Of a DNA stretch of 60,000 bases, positions 11,392 through 22,910 are shown in pieces. The stretch is from NCBI GenBank assembly GCA_914767715.1, contig OU612070.1, forward strand, positions 10,435,501 through 10,495,500, in the 5' to 3' direction. A program made the position numbers and the translations under genes. Below the pieces are notes generated by a model. That model was not told the DNA's origin. It did no database searches and was given only the letters and a program-made list of their open reading frames with translations. Positions within the stretch are counted from its first letter, which is position 1. Each line of letters starts with the position of its first letter. The stretch comes from Membranipora membranacea (lineage: Eukaryota > Bryozoa > Gymnolaemata > Cheilostomatida > Membraniporidae).

Positions 11392-13316
11392 CTATAGTAC
11401 GGTTTGGTCCCAGTGTTTGACAATGGAAGTTTGCATGTTAATGATTGCACAACAAACAGTCATAACATCATCAAAGCCGCCAGTGCGGAGACTAGATATG
11501 GGCACAACTTTAGATAATATTTGAAAAGTCTTCAGTTTTTGGATGACTCTTTCAACATGAATGCGTACATTGGCCACTTTTTTGGTTTTATTAACATCCG
11601 CTGAAGTCATCTGTGACTTGCCTTTTGCAGCAGGTGGCATGACAAGTTCTGCCCCTGCCATCAGAATTTCCTCTTGAACAGTGAAACCACGGTCAGCTAG
11701 CACTTGATCTCCTGGGTGCAGATGTTGTAAAAATCCACTTGATGATACTATGAGGCGGTCGCTTGTTCTGCCACCCCATAGCTTTGAAATGTAGGCAATG
11801 GAACCCTGTGGAGTAATCCCGATTAGAAACTTCACAGTGTTATGGTGTTTATAATCGCTCCATGTTGCGGCTTGTAACTGAAGATCCTGCGGTTTCTGAA
11901 TAAATATTTCACTGCAATCTATTATGCAGCGCAGCTTCCTGTAGTGTACATATTCTTTTGGTAACGTTTTGATTATCTGGCTTCTAGGATAAAATACAAT
12001 CAAAACTGGCTTGAGAGCACGAGCCATAACAGTTATATAGATGCGGAATATGTTGGATACATCTTTGGTAGAAATGTTGAACCGCTCTGCCAAATCTGCA
12101 TGCATAAGTCCGAGGCGAAGTTTGATCAGCACCATAAGTATGGCATCGTTGTGAGGTAGCTTAGAATTTGGAAATTTAGCCGGTGGTCTTTTCGTCGGTG
12201 GTCTTTTCGCCTTGGTGAAGAATGTGCGGCACCCAGCGGCTGTTCTTATCTTCTCTTGCGTCGTCATATGTGATATTATGTAATTGCACAATATTGAAAA
12301 AACAGCCACTGTCTTGATGTTTGTGTAGAAGAGACAACTAGAATCAGTACTTAGCAGCCTCGTGTGGATTGGTCTTTTAAATGCATTCAGCTCCAGACGC
12401 TGTTTCTTGAGAATTTGTGTTTTTAATTCAAGCTTAGCCTTCAGAAGTTTGATTTGTTTTTTTGCAGCTGTTAATTCATCTAGTTCATGATGTTCAAGCT
12501 GTGCAGGTTGGTTCATACCACTTTCACTGTCGATCGTGTCATCAGGACCTAGAGGTTGCAACCAGTCTTCAGACACATCATCTTCACGAGGTTCATTACC
12601 CTCGATTCCTTCAATCAGTTCACCTTCTGGAGCTGTCGCTGTAGCTTGGTCTATAGTTACTGTTCCTGGCTCATATTTTTTCACCTTTCTATTATTTTGT
12701 ACTTGGTCTAAAGTTGCAGTTTCAGAGGCATTCCTATTTTTTGGTCGTTTAGAGTCCGGTAACTTGAATGGATTATATCCCAGACCAAGAGTAGGATTAG
12801 GATTTTCAGCCGTCGGTTTAAAATCGACGAAGTGGTAGCTGCAGATCTTAGAATCTTTACTAGGCAACCATTTTCTTGCATCAGTGTCATTTCTCTGACG
12901 ATTTACCAGCTTTGTCCACTCGTTTCTAAGTTCTGGATCGGTTGGAAAGCTGTAGTGATGGAATGGTAGACATCCGCACAATCCTAGAAAATCAAATTAC
13001 ATAACTCATAATGGATTGCAACTGCTTACAAGATGAATAACTGTATGGCTATGAACAACATTTTCACCTTTTTTAAAGATAAAATTTTTCCTGCTGCCAA
13101 GAAATTTTATATGCTGCCGGATTTTATCAAATTATTTTTAACAATGGTGTGTGTCATATCTATGGTACAAGAATGCAATATTTCTTGGTAAACAATTATT
13201 TAAAAAAAATCAGTACCTTTTCGTTTGTGATGTGTATTACAGTTCTCTCTTTTGATTTCATCCAGCTTGCGTGTCCCGTTCTCACAGCCAAACATAGAGC
13301 AAGCTGTGCGTGGCAT
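11392..13316 (-). CDS. THAP-domain DDE transposase (ISL2EU/Harbinger-like)
   Basis: Two exons on the minus strand (13316-13217 and 12983-11392) give 563 aa. Exon 1 starts MPRTACSMFGCENG and supplies the first two Cys of the THAP C2CH zinc finger. Exon 2 supplies FHHYSFP, the ICSYHF pair (Cys and His) and the PFKLP box. A predicted coiled coil follows (ELDELTAAKKQIKLLKAK, about 200-230). A helix-turn-helix (LRLGLMHADLAERFNIS) precedes the DDE_Tnp_4-type catalytic core: D in IIDCSEI (about 389), D in VLADRGF (about 464), E in VRIHVERV (about 511). All expected catalytic residues are present and no stop interrupts the frame. Splicing is needed to complete the zinc finger, which fixes the start at 13316. 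A TTTATT at 11307-11312 is a possible polyadenylation signal on this strand. Confidence 0.9.
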
Positions 13317-14031
13317 AGTATCGGTTTAGTTAGGTTTGCAAAATGCTCAAAATATAATTTTTTCTAACTTGCTAATGAAACAACCAGTATCGGCATAGGT
13401 ATGACAGAGTGTTTAAAAATCTATCTCATTTATAGTTTTTAAACTTGTATCGGCACTGCCGGTAGGACTTCAAAGGGCTTATTTTTGTTATTGTTAGGTA
13501 ATACCTGGCTACTGACATTACTCATAATATACACACAGAGTAAGGATATCCTTACTCTGTGATATACATTTCTGTCTGAATAATTACATTATGACGGCCT
13601 CATCCAACATTCACTTAATCCGGTACAGACAAAGTGCCCTCACCTGTCTTCAGCGTGATAATGTCTATTTTACCTTATCACAGAGGGCAATAAACATAGC
13701 ATAACATATCGATGCAAGAATGTGTACTAGTGTAGCTTAGGTCAATTTATTGCTGTGTTCAGCAACATACCTTTACTGTAATTACCTGAAAAAACCACTG
13801 GGCAGTACTTAAAAAATTAAAAAATAATTCGGAGTAGGGATTTAAAAACTATGCCATCAGATACCTTACAACACTGACATGATATTGTGAAAACCCCATA
13901 ATTTTAGCATTCTGGGAATAGGAGTTATACCAAAAATTCTGTCATCACTAATGATATGCTCAATGCTACTGTCCCTTTTCCAAGGGGAGACAACTTGATG
14001 AAACTTGTTTATTTTCAAAGGCCTGGTAAGT
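13317..14031. other. Right flank of the transposon, gene-free
   Basis: This should contain the transposase promoter and the right end of the element. It holds a perfect 28-bp palindrome (13535-13562, CACAGAGTAAGG and its complement) and a looser hairpin at about 13631-13688 (TGCCCTC...GTGATAA with TTATCAC...GAGGGCA). No exon is seen. Confidence 0.6.
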
Positions 14032-16750
14032 TGCTAAACATCTATTTCTCTCTTGGTATCTTCAATATCAACTAACATCCGTTGACAGTTAACGTCCACG
14101 ATGGGTTCAATATTTAGATGGTTTCTGCCAAAGATGAATATCATGGATCCATTTCGGTTCGTTGATAACCCATATTTACATTAAAAGCAGCCACTTTGTT
14201 TTGTTGTTAAGTTTAGAGAGAGTGAAAATACGACTTCAGAATAAGTACCTAACAATTTATCGATTGCTAGCAAAAAAATTCTTTGTTTTTAGATGAAGAT
14301 CTCATTTCAACTCCGAAAGAAAAAAGCCCAGAATTATGAGTCCAGAACCATCGGCTAGTACGCGTAAGTATCCCTTTCTCCTTTTAGTCTCTGTACAAAA
14401 ATCAGGCTCATTGCAACAAAGATACAGTATCCAGTTTTTTCTGAGACTTGAACTGTGTTGTTCAAATGAGAGAATAATATTGGAACAGATAATAGCCAGA
14501 CAACTTTGGACCGGAACTGAGATCTGCTTCCGCTTCTAACACTTAATTGGAATGCCTCAGAAACATGCATAGGTGGTTCAATATATCAGTACACTCTTTA
14601 AAACATGTTCATTGCAGTAAGATGAAGTTGGATTGAACCTATAGCAGGACAATTTCAAAAAGATTACAGATAAGCTTAAGATTTTTGAAAACTTATCATC
14701 TGAAATCCTTTTCACATAATTTGGTCAAATATTTGAACAAATTCCAACCAATAGATTGGCCGAGATCACTGCAGAGTAATCAATTTTGTTGCTGATGATA
14801 AATGTGACCAACTTGATCCGAATCGTTACGGTAATTTCCGGACTACAATAGCTCTGTCAAGTTTGCTAGACGGATATTTATCATCTGTTCCTATCAAAAC
14901 TGTGGACCACCTCGCTACCTTTGTTATGTAACTAGATTTAAGCGCATTGGTCACTTTTTCAGCTCAACAATGGTATACTATAACAACACAACCCTATTAG
15001 TAACGAAATACATAAATATCTTATGAGCTGTCCCCCTCTGTGAAAAATGGTGGACAACTCCTGATTGAACTGTTGAACCTTGATAAGGAACTTTTAGCAT
15101 TGCATGGAATACTATGATATTTTAATTCCAAGTTTTTATTGTAGATGGATATTCACAATCGTGTGTGGAGTTGGGGGAAACTTCAAATCAGAAAATTGAA
15201 AGTGAGTTATTTGAATGTTGATAAATAGATTAATACTCCCTGGATGGCAGCGACCATTTCGATCTAAATGTTACACTTTTTTATCTGTTTGTCAATTATT
15301 AGGATGTCACTTACTGCCAACACCAACACAATCAGGCAAATTAATTCATCCACAGTCTTCCCTCAAATACAGGACAAAGTACCCCAATATATTCTTTGCG
15401 AAACAAAAGACTTTGCCTTTGGTTGTATCGCTGGAAAAAACTTTGTGAATAATTGGTTGAATGGATTTTCATATTTCTTCTATAGGGTTGCTGACAAACC
15501 TTGATATGAAGGTCAGCAAGATAATCAGACACCTTGAGAGAGGAGAGAGTGGCAGTTTCTCTGCAGTCGAGAAAAACATACTCGACATGTTTGAGAGCCC
15601 TCTGGAATCTCCAGAGGAGCTCATGCTTTTTAACGAGCAACTCAAAGAGGATGATACCAAGTATCAGCAGTTTGTAAGTAGACCAGTGGTTAATCAGTAT
15701 TTTAATTTGCAATATCAAAAATTTTGGGTAGCAAATATGCTGCAAAAATAGGTGAAGGGAAAAATCATTTCTGCAGCACATGATCTACATCTGATGAATC
15801 ATGACTGTGCTCGAATTAGTTTGCTCTTATTAAACATAACGGCAAAGAGAAGGCGAATTACAGAATGTCAACCATATCGCCAGATCGGCTACATGGGGGC
15901 CTGGACGGAAAACAACAGACTTTTTAACTTTCATGACACATATACAGATACGCCATTATAAAAATGTTGTGTTTTTTTTCAGTTTTCATAAAATTTATTC
16001 TTGCAGCAAAAATTCTGTGAGACAATCGGAGGAAGGGGCCTCACCGAGGCTGTTTTCACCACAATGAGGAGAGTGGCTTCAAACCATGTTTGGCAGCATT
16101 TCACGCTGCAGGGCACAAAAACAAAACAGTGCCTTGCAGGCACAAGTGTCTTCAAGACGATAGGAAGTAAGTAAAGGCTTTGATGACAAAATGCTGCCTC
16201 AAGCGTAATTTACACACCTTTGTTGATTCAATGAGTGCTTTCAGAGTTATTAGCGGAAGTTACCTGCCCATGAGGTTTTGGAAGACAACTACTTGTGTAA
16301 GGCATTTAGTATGAACCCTCATGTGATGGGCAACATGGACAATTGTTATTCATTATTTACTCTGTGAGTTTTTAAGGGTAGAAGCACATGATATTTATGA
16401 GCAGGCAGGGGTAGTGGTTCTCACTGTACTTCAAAAATTTTATGATAAATCTAGACAGGACATTAAATGGAGTATTAGCAGTGATGCATTTATTCTAGGG
16501 TGCCATTACACCATTGGGATGTGTAGTAGCAACGGTGTTATCATCAATCATATTTTGAGTTTGAGCTTTTCGAGATCAACTGATATTAATTTTAATCTAC
16601 CCTATAGGAGTTTAGTTTTCGGGCATTTAGGATTCGCATTTCGGTTGATTCCTAGATTGCGAAATTTAGTGTATCTTAAATTAAACTCACTCACCATAGT
16701 TGCATAAACAATGTACAATTATACAGGAATACACCTTCCCAAGCATGCAA

Positions 16751-16832
16751 GCTAGCGTGGTGTAGTGGTCTAAGTGTCTGCCTTGCAATCAGATGGAGAA
16801 TTATGCCCTGGGTTTGAATCCCAGCTTTGACA
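16751..16832 (+). repeat. tRNA-like sequence (tRNA pseudogene or SINE head), copy 2
   Basis: The sequence has a box A-like TGGTGTAGTGG, an anticodon stem-loop with loop CTTGCAA (would read TGC, alanine), a good T arm CTGGGTTTGAATCCCAG and a T-run after it. The two acceptor strands (GCTAGCG and TTTGAC) barely pair and the variable region is long, so a functional tRNA is unlikely. It lies in the last intron of DUF4806 copy 2. Confidence 0.45.
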
Positions 16833-17599
16833 TTTTTTTAAAATTTTCACTAGTAAGCCTACTAGCGAAATTTAACTCTAGCTAAATTAAAATCCTATAG
16901 GGTAAATGATTTCTTTAACAAATAACAACTCGAACGTGATTGTGAAACGCTGCTCAATCTCATGAAATTTTCAAACTCAAAACCCAATTAAAGTTGATCA
17001 AGTAGTAAATAAAACCTGGACTGCAGACCAAATGAGAACAACATTGCCAATAAACATTTCAATGGTCAAACCTCAAGTGCCTTATCTGTATATTGGGCTT
17101 TGTTTAAGTTTCTTATGTTCACAATGTTTTACCCCAGTTTTGTTTGACTGCCTGCACTGCCTGCGCTACCTTCTAGTAATTGATATGTTTATCTTTCAAA
17201 GGAGCTGTGAGGGCACTGGGATACAATGACACTGCGGTGATAGAGAAGATAGAAAAGTAGCGAGCAAATAACAAAGGTCATTGCTAAGCCGATGCTCAAT
17301 GAATGATAAATTTTTATTTTAGGAGCCCTACTTTGAGTTTACTATCTGACTCTGTTACCATTCAATCCAACGAATCATATAACTATTTTGAGCTTTGAGC
17401 TCAGACCTCTGTACAAGAGCGGACAACTCCTTAAAATACAAAGGAGTCTTGAAAGAAGCATTGTATCGGTGGAGTTGAACTAAATGCATTGTAGGAAAAC
17501 AACTGTAATAAGAATGTGTTGTTATTCTCTTCTTTTAGAAAATCACAGAGCTTACTCCGAATGGGGACAGCGATGACTGCAGCATAGATAGCCAATAAA

Positions 17600-18433
17600 G
17601 TAAAAAAATAGATATCTAACCAATTTTATTTTTCTCCACCATTAATGCTCATTTTCTACTTTTGATAAACAATATTGTTGATTACACGTATATAATCATC
17701 ATTGAACATTATTTTGCAATGAATAAAACAACTTGGAACATCACTACACTCTTTGCTAATCAAATGACAAATATGAGGATTTGATAGACTTGTGAGGTAA
17801 ACAGAGCTTTGAAAGTTGTAGTGCTGAAGCAATGGCTGTTGTCTTACTGTCATTGCTGTGCCGTGCAAGTCGTCAAGTCAGTTCAGTATTGACGAATTGG
17901 ATTGTCATGATGACATTATATAAATGGTTTCTCCAAATATCGGGCAAAAACGTGTTTTTAGTAGAGTTCGACGATGACGGATTGGATTGTTATAAAGACA
18001 TTATGTAGATGGTTTCTTCAAATATCGGGCAAAATGCGCTCAGGGAATCGCCACGATACTGGGTTTCAATGATAAAAAATTTTATCGTGAAACTGTTATG
18101 AAAACATTTGGTAAAACATCTTTCGAAACTATTATCACGGCAATAAAATTGTGTCTACACATTTTGCTATTTTGATGTCTTGGCACGACGTTATCACGAG
18201 GACCACTACTGTTATCATAATGTTATCAGAAGGTTTTCATAACATTTTGTGTTTGCTGGGTTATAGTTATATCTGGTTGTGTTGCACAGTAAGTGACTGC
18301 ACACTAGTAGGCTCAAGCTCCCCAAGCTAGTCACATAGCAGGTGTATCCAGCCAAGGAGCAGCAACTCAGAATGCTGCAGACTAAGCGAAATAACTTTGT
18401 CTAGATCCATATATGTACTGTACAACTGAATAG
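17600..18433. other. Intergenic between DUF4806 and sulfotransferase, copy 2
   Basis: No gene is seen. About 17888-17950 and 17970-18033 are two diverged direct repeats of about 63 bases (GACG.ATTGGATTGT...ATCGGGCAAAA). About 18055-18260 is an AT-rich segment with inverted arms (TGTTATGAAAAC near 18091, GTTTTCATAACA near 18235) ending TTTGCTGGG, probably a MITE. The sulfotransferase promoter should be at the right end. Confidence 0.5.
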
Positions 18434-21400
18434 ATGGCGATATGGTGCTGGATTCCAAAAAAAACTAAAAGATTATGCAAGAAACACCAACTGCGCTGGA
18501 ATAAATGTGTCCTGACTGGCTTTCTTTTAACATGCTTGGTAGTGCTGTTTCTAATATCAAATGACCAAACTTGTGTAATGAGGTGAGTGATATTCATAGA
18601 CCTGAAGTTTCTCAAAGTGTAGAGCCCTATGCCGCATAAATCAAGCATGTTCCAGTTTGCCTGCATTTAATGTTTGAGCCGCTGCCGGATCACCAGTAGA
18701 ATGGGAGTGACTGGACTGCAGGCAAATTGGATCGAACTTGTTATATATGCTGCTTCCGTTCTCCACTCAGCGATTTCTGAAAGGGAAAGATGTGCATAAT
18801 GTCATGCAGTTGGATATAAAAAAAACTCAGATCTGAAAAGAAACAACAGCAACACCCCACAAAAAATTGAGCTATAATGGCTAAACATCCCAGAGAAACA
18901 TTCATATGGGGGTTTCATAAATGGCAACTTTATTTTTTGTGAAATCACAATAAAACTGTTGTTTACAAAATTATATTTCTAAGTTCATTTGATGCATGAT
19001 TTACCACAAATGGAGGATCATACAAATAAAAGGAGCATTTCTTATCACATTTATAAAGTGATTTGTTGACCAGATATTTGTCACCGAGCAGGCTCTTTTC
19101 TGCAAAAAGTGATAAGAAAACTCCATGGGATGTTTACCGGATGATGATGAACTTCTCCTCATATAATGCCAGCAGCCAGAGGAAATCACACCAAGGTTTG
19201 TGCTTTATAATCTGATATGTCCAAGGTTCTCTATTCTTCAACATTATCATAGCTATTTATTGACATTATATTGCAGACGTATAATAAGACTCTCTGGTCA
19301 AACTGGGTTTTCCCGAAGATGGATATTGCATTGGGGGCTATAATCATTGTGGTAGTGACGAGTGACAGGATAAAGAAATGAAAATAATGAAGGAAAGGGG
19401 AGGAGGGCGTATCCAATGTTTACTTCAGCAAACCAAATTAAGGGATTATTTTTCCCTTTTCTTAGGAAGACACTGCCAACCAGAAAAGAAGTATGTGTTC
19501 ATCAAAGTGGAGAAAACAGGGTCGTCAACATTGACATCAATATTCGCAAGACATATACGCAAACATAGGCAGAATGTGATGACTATGACTCGAGGAGGCC
19601 ATCTTGATATAACTAAAAAGAGAGGCCAAAGGCCAGGTAAAATACATTAGAGGAGAAATCAAAGCATATAAAGGATATAATTTTTGACTTTATTAGACAG
19701 CATTCAATCATTACAATCCTTGTCCAACTTGCTTATACTGTTACTATACTATTACTGATGTTAATGTTGCTAGGTCTGACCCTAGCAACATCAACAAAAT
19801 TCCGACCAATAGTTGGGGGGAGGGGATTATAGACAAATAGTCTGATACAACTGAGTATAGGTGACCATTCCTTGATTAAATTCAGATGGCCGTATCACAC
19901 CACCACATGCCCAAGCATGGGCAGCGAAACATTGGCCACAATTTCTACGCCAGGTTGCTCTCTGTTTGAAGGCAGGACGGAGCACACCTGGGTCCAACCA
20001 CACCCCAGTAGTCGATAGACTGCAATGTGATTCAAACCTATCACCTTCAAACACCAGCGCTCTTACCAACTGAGCCACTCCCTAATCCAATTGTAAGAAC
20101 TTCATTCGATGTCATAATCTATCTGTAGGTTGGGATATCGGACCGATAAGGAATAGGAAAGCAGATGTGTTGATTGAGCACGCTCGGTATAACGAGGAGT
20201 TTATCAGAGATCATTTTGTGTCAGACATACAGCTTGTCACTTCGGTAAGAGATGCTGTCTCCTGGTTCCAATCAGCTGTTCACTTCTGGCACCGACAAGC
20301 CGATGAAAAGGTGAGAGGTCACAGCTATGAAATTCTAGCCTTTCTGTTAGGAGCAAACCACTATGCTACGCTTAGTTTAGTTTAGTGCAGAAAAATTCTG
20401 GTATCTAAGAGTTGTCTTTTACTTGATGTCAAGTGAGAATAATTTCCATCAATTGCATAGACTCAACAACTTTTCTTCTGATATGTTTTGTGGTTGATTC
20501 CAATACTTAAATTTTGAGGTTCATAATGACAACAATCAGAGTGAACTTGTTGTTAAATTGATCCATAAATCAATAGTAATGACACTATTTTCGCACCCAT
20601 AGATATCAACATGACCAGATTTGTTTTGGGAGCTTAGAAATTCGTATCCTAGGTCCAGGCAACTATGCTTTTGGTGCAGATTATAGCTATCTTAGGGCCT
20701 GCTTTTGTGGACCTATTTTCCTTTAATAGATATTATAATAACTGCGGCAAGGATTCAATAATCTCAAAAGGCGATGTGCCAGCCAAAAAAACTATTGGAG
20801 ATATCAAGGAGTTAGTTCTTATACCTCAGTGACATGTTTTGGCCCTATCATTAACATTCTGTAGTTTGCCTGTCTGTGCTCAACAGAGTAAATTCTAACA
20901 CATCAGTTTTTTTTTATTATTATTTTAGACCCCGGAGAAGCTGATTTCAGCAGGGAGGCGTGGAAGCTTTTACGCTGGCAGAGATATTGTAGGCGATCAA
21001 TATAACGGCTTACAGAGTATATTTCACCTAACACAACTACAGTGGCTAGGATTCAACTATCAAATGAAGGAAAACATGACAGCCATATCGGAATACATAA
21101 AATATATAGTGCCAAAATTTAATGTGATTTTCTTGACGGACCAATTTGATGCATCGCTAGTTTTACTGAAGCGGCGGTTCTGTTGGACACATGAGGATAT
21201 ACTGTATAACAAGATGGAGGTTGGACGATTCCGACGAGGTGGACTATTGGAAGGATATAAAAAGAAACTTGTTAGTAGCGAAATGAATCTTGGGGACCAG
21301 ATGTTATACAGAGCTTTCAATAAAACTTGGTGGGAGCAGCCCGATGTGAACTCTAGGGATTTTTGGAATGAGGTAAGATCAAACAAGGTTTATTTCTTAT

Positions 21401-21916
21401 CGCATTTTGCAGTGCTTCAATAGATCACTTGTATTTACCCTGGATTAAAAACTGGAACTCATGCTGAGGCATATATCTGCAAATAGAACAAAAACAGCCG
21501 AGTTATCCAATTTTTCAAAATAACATTGAAAGAAGTTCCTGTGATGGTTTAAACTGGTGCACTGGGTGTTATATACTGCTAAGCAGGAAGTTTACCTCAT
21601 ACCCCAAATCTGTAAGAGTTATTATTGGGAAATCAGCTATTACCAATGTTATCTTCCCTTAGGTGGATGAGGGATAACTCCCTAACATACCCATTAATTG
21701 ATTTTGCAGGTTGCCTACTTCAAAAGCTTAAATGAGCACAAAACCAAGGAGTGTAAGCTACTTAATTGGTATCAGAAGACTTACACTTACAATACCACAA
21801 TATGGAGTGAAGGATTCTCGCTGACGAGGTCAAAGTGCCATGAACTCAGCCTATCTAAGTTTTTCCTGATGGAATGGGTAGCTCGCTACTCACTTGGAAC
21901 AAGATATAACACTTGA
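18434..21916 (+). CDS. Galactose 3-O-sulfotransferase-like, copy 2 (complete)
   Basis: Exons are 18434-18582, about 19074-19195, 19466-19636, 20129-20310, 20929-21372 and 21710-21916. They total 1275 nt (424 aa), within the usual Gal3st length. Exon 1 encodes a short basic cytosolic tail and a signal anchor at about residues 26-42 (VLTGFLLTCLVVLFLIS), giving type II Golgi topology. The PAPS loop KVEKTGSST is at about 104-112 and the 3'-phosphate motif VRDAVSWFQS at about 187-196. Candidate N-glycosylation sites are NKT near 339 and NTT in the last exon. The start of exon 2 is the least certain border: an AG at 19072-19073 fits the phase, but nearby in-frame AGs also would. One oddity is that the conserved CWTLEDILY block reads CWTHEDILY here (Leu296 to His), unlike the other copies. 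The frame is otherwise intact. A broken DUF4806 gene lies upstream and a coiled-coil fragment downstream. Confidence 0.88.
19813..20083 (-). mobile_element. tRNA-derived SINE in sulfotransferase intron 3 (copy 2)
   Basis: This is the same element as at 700-970, with box A and box B-like motifs on the minus strand. The G-run at its 3' edge is slightly shorter than in copy 1. Confidence 0.65.
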
Positions 21917-22910
21917 CACTTAACATTTTTTTATTTACTTAAAGTTTAATTTCAAAACTGCTAAGACTCATCAGTTACAAAATGCTCACACAAAACAAAT
22001 TTTGGGTATCATCTTTGAAATTAGAGTTTTTTTGCAAAATATAATGAATCATCAACTCATCATAATATAAAATGTACATTTCATTCAATCAAGCAGCAAA
22101 GCTCCTCATCCCTTTTATATAAGATCCGCACTGGCATTAATTAGCTAGGCTGTGTAATATTAGAAGTGCTAATGTTCACAGCCGACAGCATTGTGCACCC
22201 GCCAGTATATTCCACATCTATACCTATGTATATTAAAGATTACCCTCACTTATCATTTATAAACGTAAACATAATCTTAAGACAATTCAGGTAAACAGCA
22301 GCCTGGAACTGGGTCATTTCTGGCAAATTATTTTTTTCAGGGCAGCAAACAACGAGGACAATAGCATACTGATCCTATGGATATGAAATGTAAATGGCCG
22401 ACCTCGGTTAGCCTAAGTAATTTGCCTTGATATTTACAATAAAAATCCTGCATGACAAATACACATCATTTTAAACGTGCAGTGTGAGTGAATTACACTG
22501 GATATATAGGAATCCTGCACCCACAATTTCAAACGATATTCTATGCATGCTATGCGTTTGATATGATAAATTATATGCTGCCATCATCATAGACAAATAC
22601 AACAAAATATTGCCTGAAATCTAATCATAAACATACGCGAAACACCTGCTACGATTTCATAGGGCTTTTATCAACCCGCCCCCAAATAGAACTGAGTCAT
22701 TATTAAGAACTGAGACTAGCAGTGAGCAAAATGAAATTATTATTCCATACTTTTACTCAGCTGGGCTGGGTTGTGTGTTTGCTGCTCTGAGGTCATTCGC
22801 TGAACAGGAAGTGATCGAAATCTTGAGGATATTTTCGAGGAATACAAAAGCTTGGATATTTATACATCTTCCACTTTTTCACAACAAGGATTAGATAAGA
22901 AATAGCCAAG
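21917..22910. other. Intergenic upstream of coiled-coil gene fragment, copy 2
   Basis: No exon is seen. It is the duplicate of 35388-36372 and carries the copied promoter region of the coiled-coil gene. It differs from copy 3 by several indels (for example 9 extra bases near 22110). Confidence 0.5.

Larger units (their letters stand above)
6765..14031. mobile_element. ISL2EU-like autonomous DNA transposon insertion
   Basis: Copy 2 of the duplication holds 7267 bases here where copy 3 has only 27 unrelated bases (27474-27500); flanks on both sides match closely. Inside are two convergent genes: a SAP-SWIM-YqaJ nuclease (+) and a THAP-DDE transposase (-). A THAP/DDE transposase paired with a YqaJ nuclease is the known gene set of the ISL2EU (IS4EU) superfamily. 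Both frames are open across their introns, so the insertion is young. A 167-bp perfect palindrome forms the left edge. A short direct repeat CTGGTAA(A)G occurs at both edges (6762-6770 and 14023-14030). I did not find convincing terminal inverted repeats by eye, so the exact ends, and whether the palindrome belongs to the element, remain open. Confidence 0.75.
4653..17260 (+). pseudogene. DUF4806-domain protein gene, copy 2 (broken)
   Basis: DUF4806 proteins are uncharacterised; this one would have about 340 aa. Recognised exons are 4653-4784, 5118-5180, 5815-5886, 6329-6436, 14293-14363, 15145-15201, 15486-15673, 16007-16166 and 17202-17260 (TAG). Exon 1 reads MAPKAPLYYIVSSI, an in-frame TGA at 4695-4697 (codon 15), then REEVSIVSSNWIKK. 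That is the usual N-terminal pattern YIV..EEV..VPSSWI of this family. The C-terminal DUF4806 region spans 15486-17260, with FNEQLKEDDTKYQQF, QKFCETIGGRGL and AVRALGYND. Four lesions are seen: the TGA, loss of exon 2 (CYWPPP exon, kept at 25274), a one-base frameshift in the 71-nt exon at 14293, and a 7.3 kb transposon in the intron between 6436 and 14293. A possible alternative last exon at 17539-17598 (KITELTPNGD) precedes AATAAA at 17594. I read it as a pseudogene. Confidence 0.8.

Noticed and set aside
15341-15781. 146-aa minus-strand frame (also 149 aa at 28801)
   Set aside because: It is antisense to the DUF4806 exon at 15486-15673, which has proper splice sites and family features.
16751-16832. 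Functional tRNA-Ala(TGC)
   Set aside because: The acceptor strands do not pair well and the variable region is too long.
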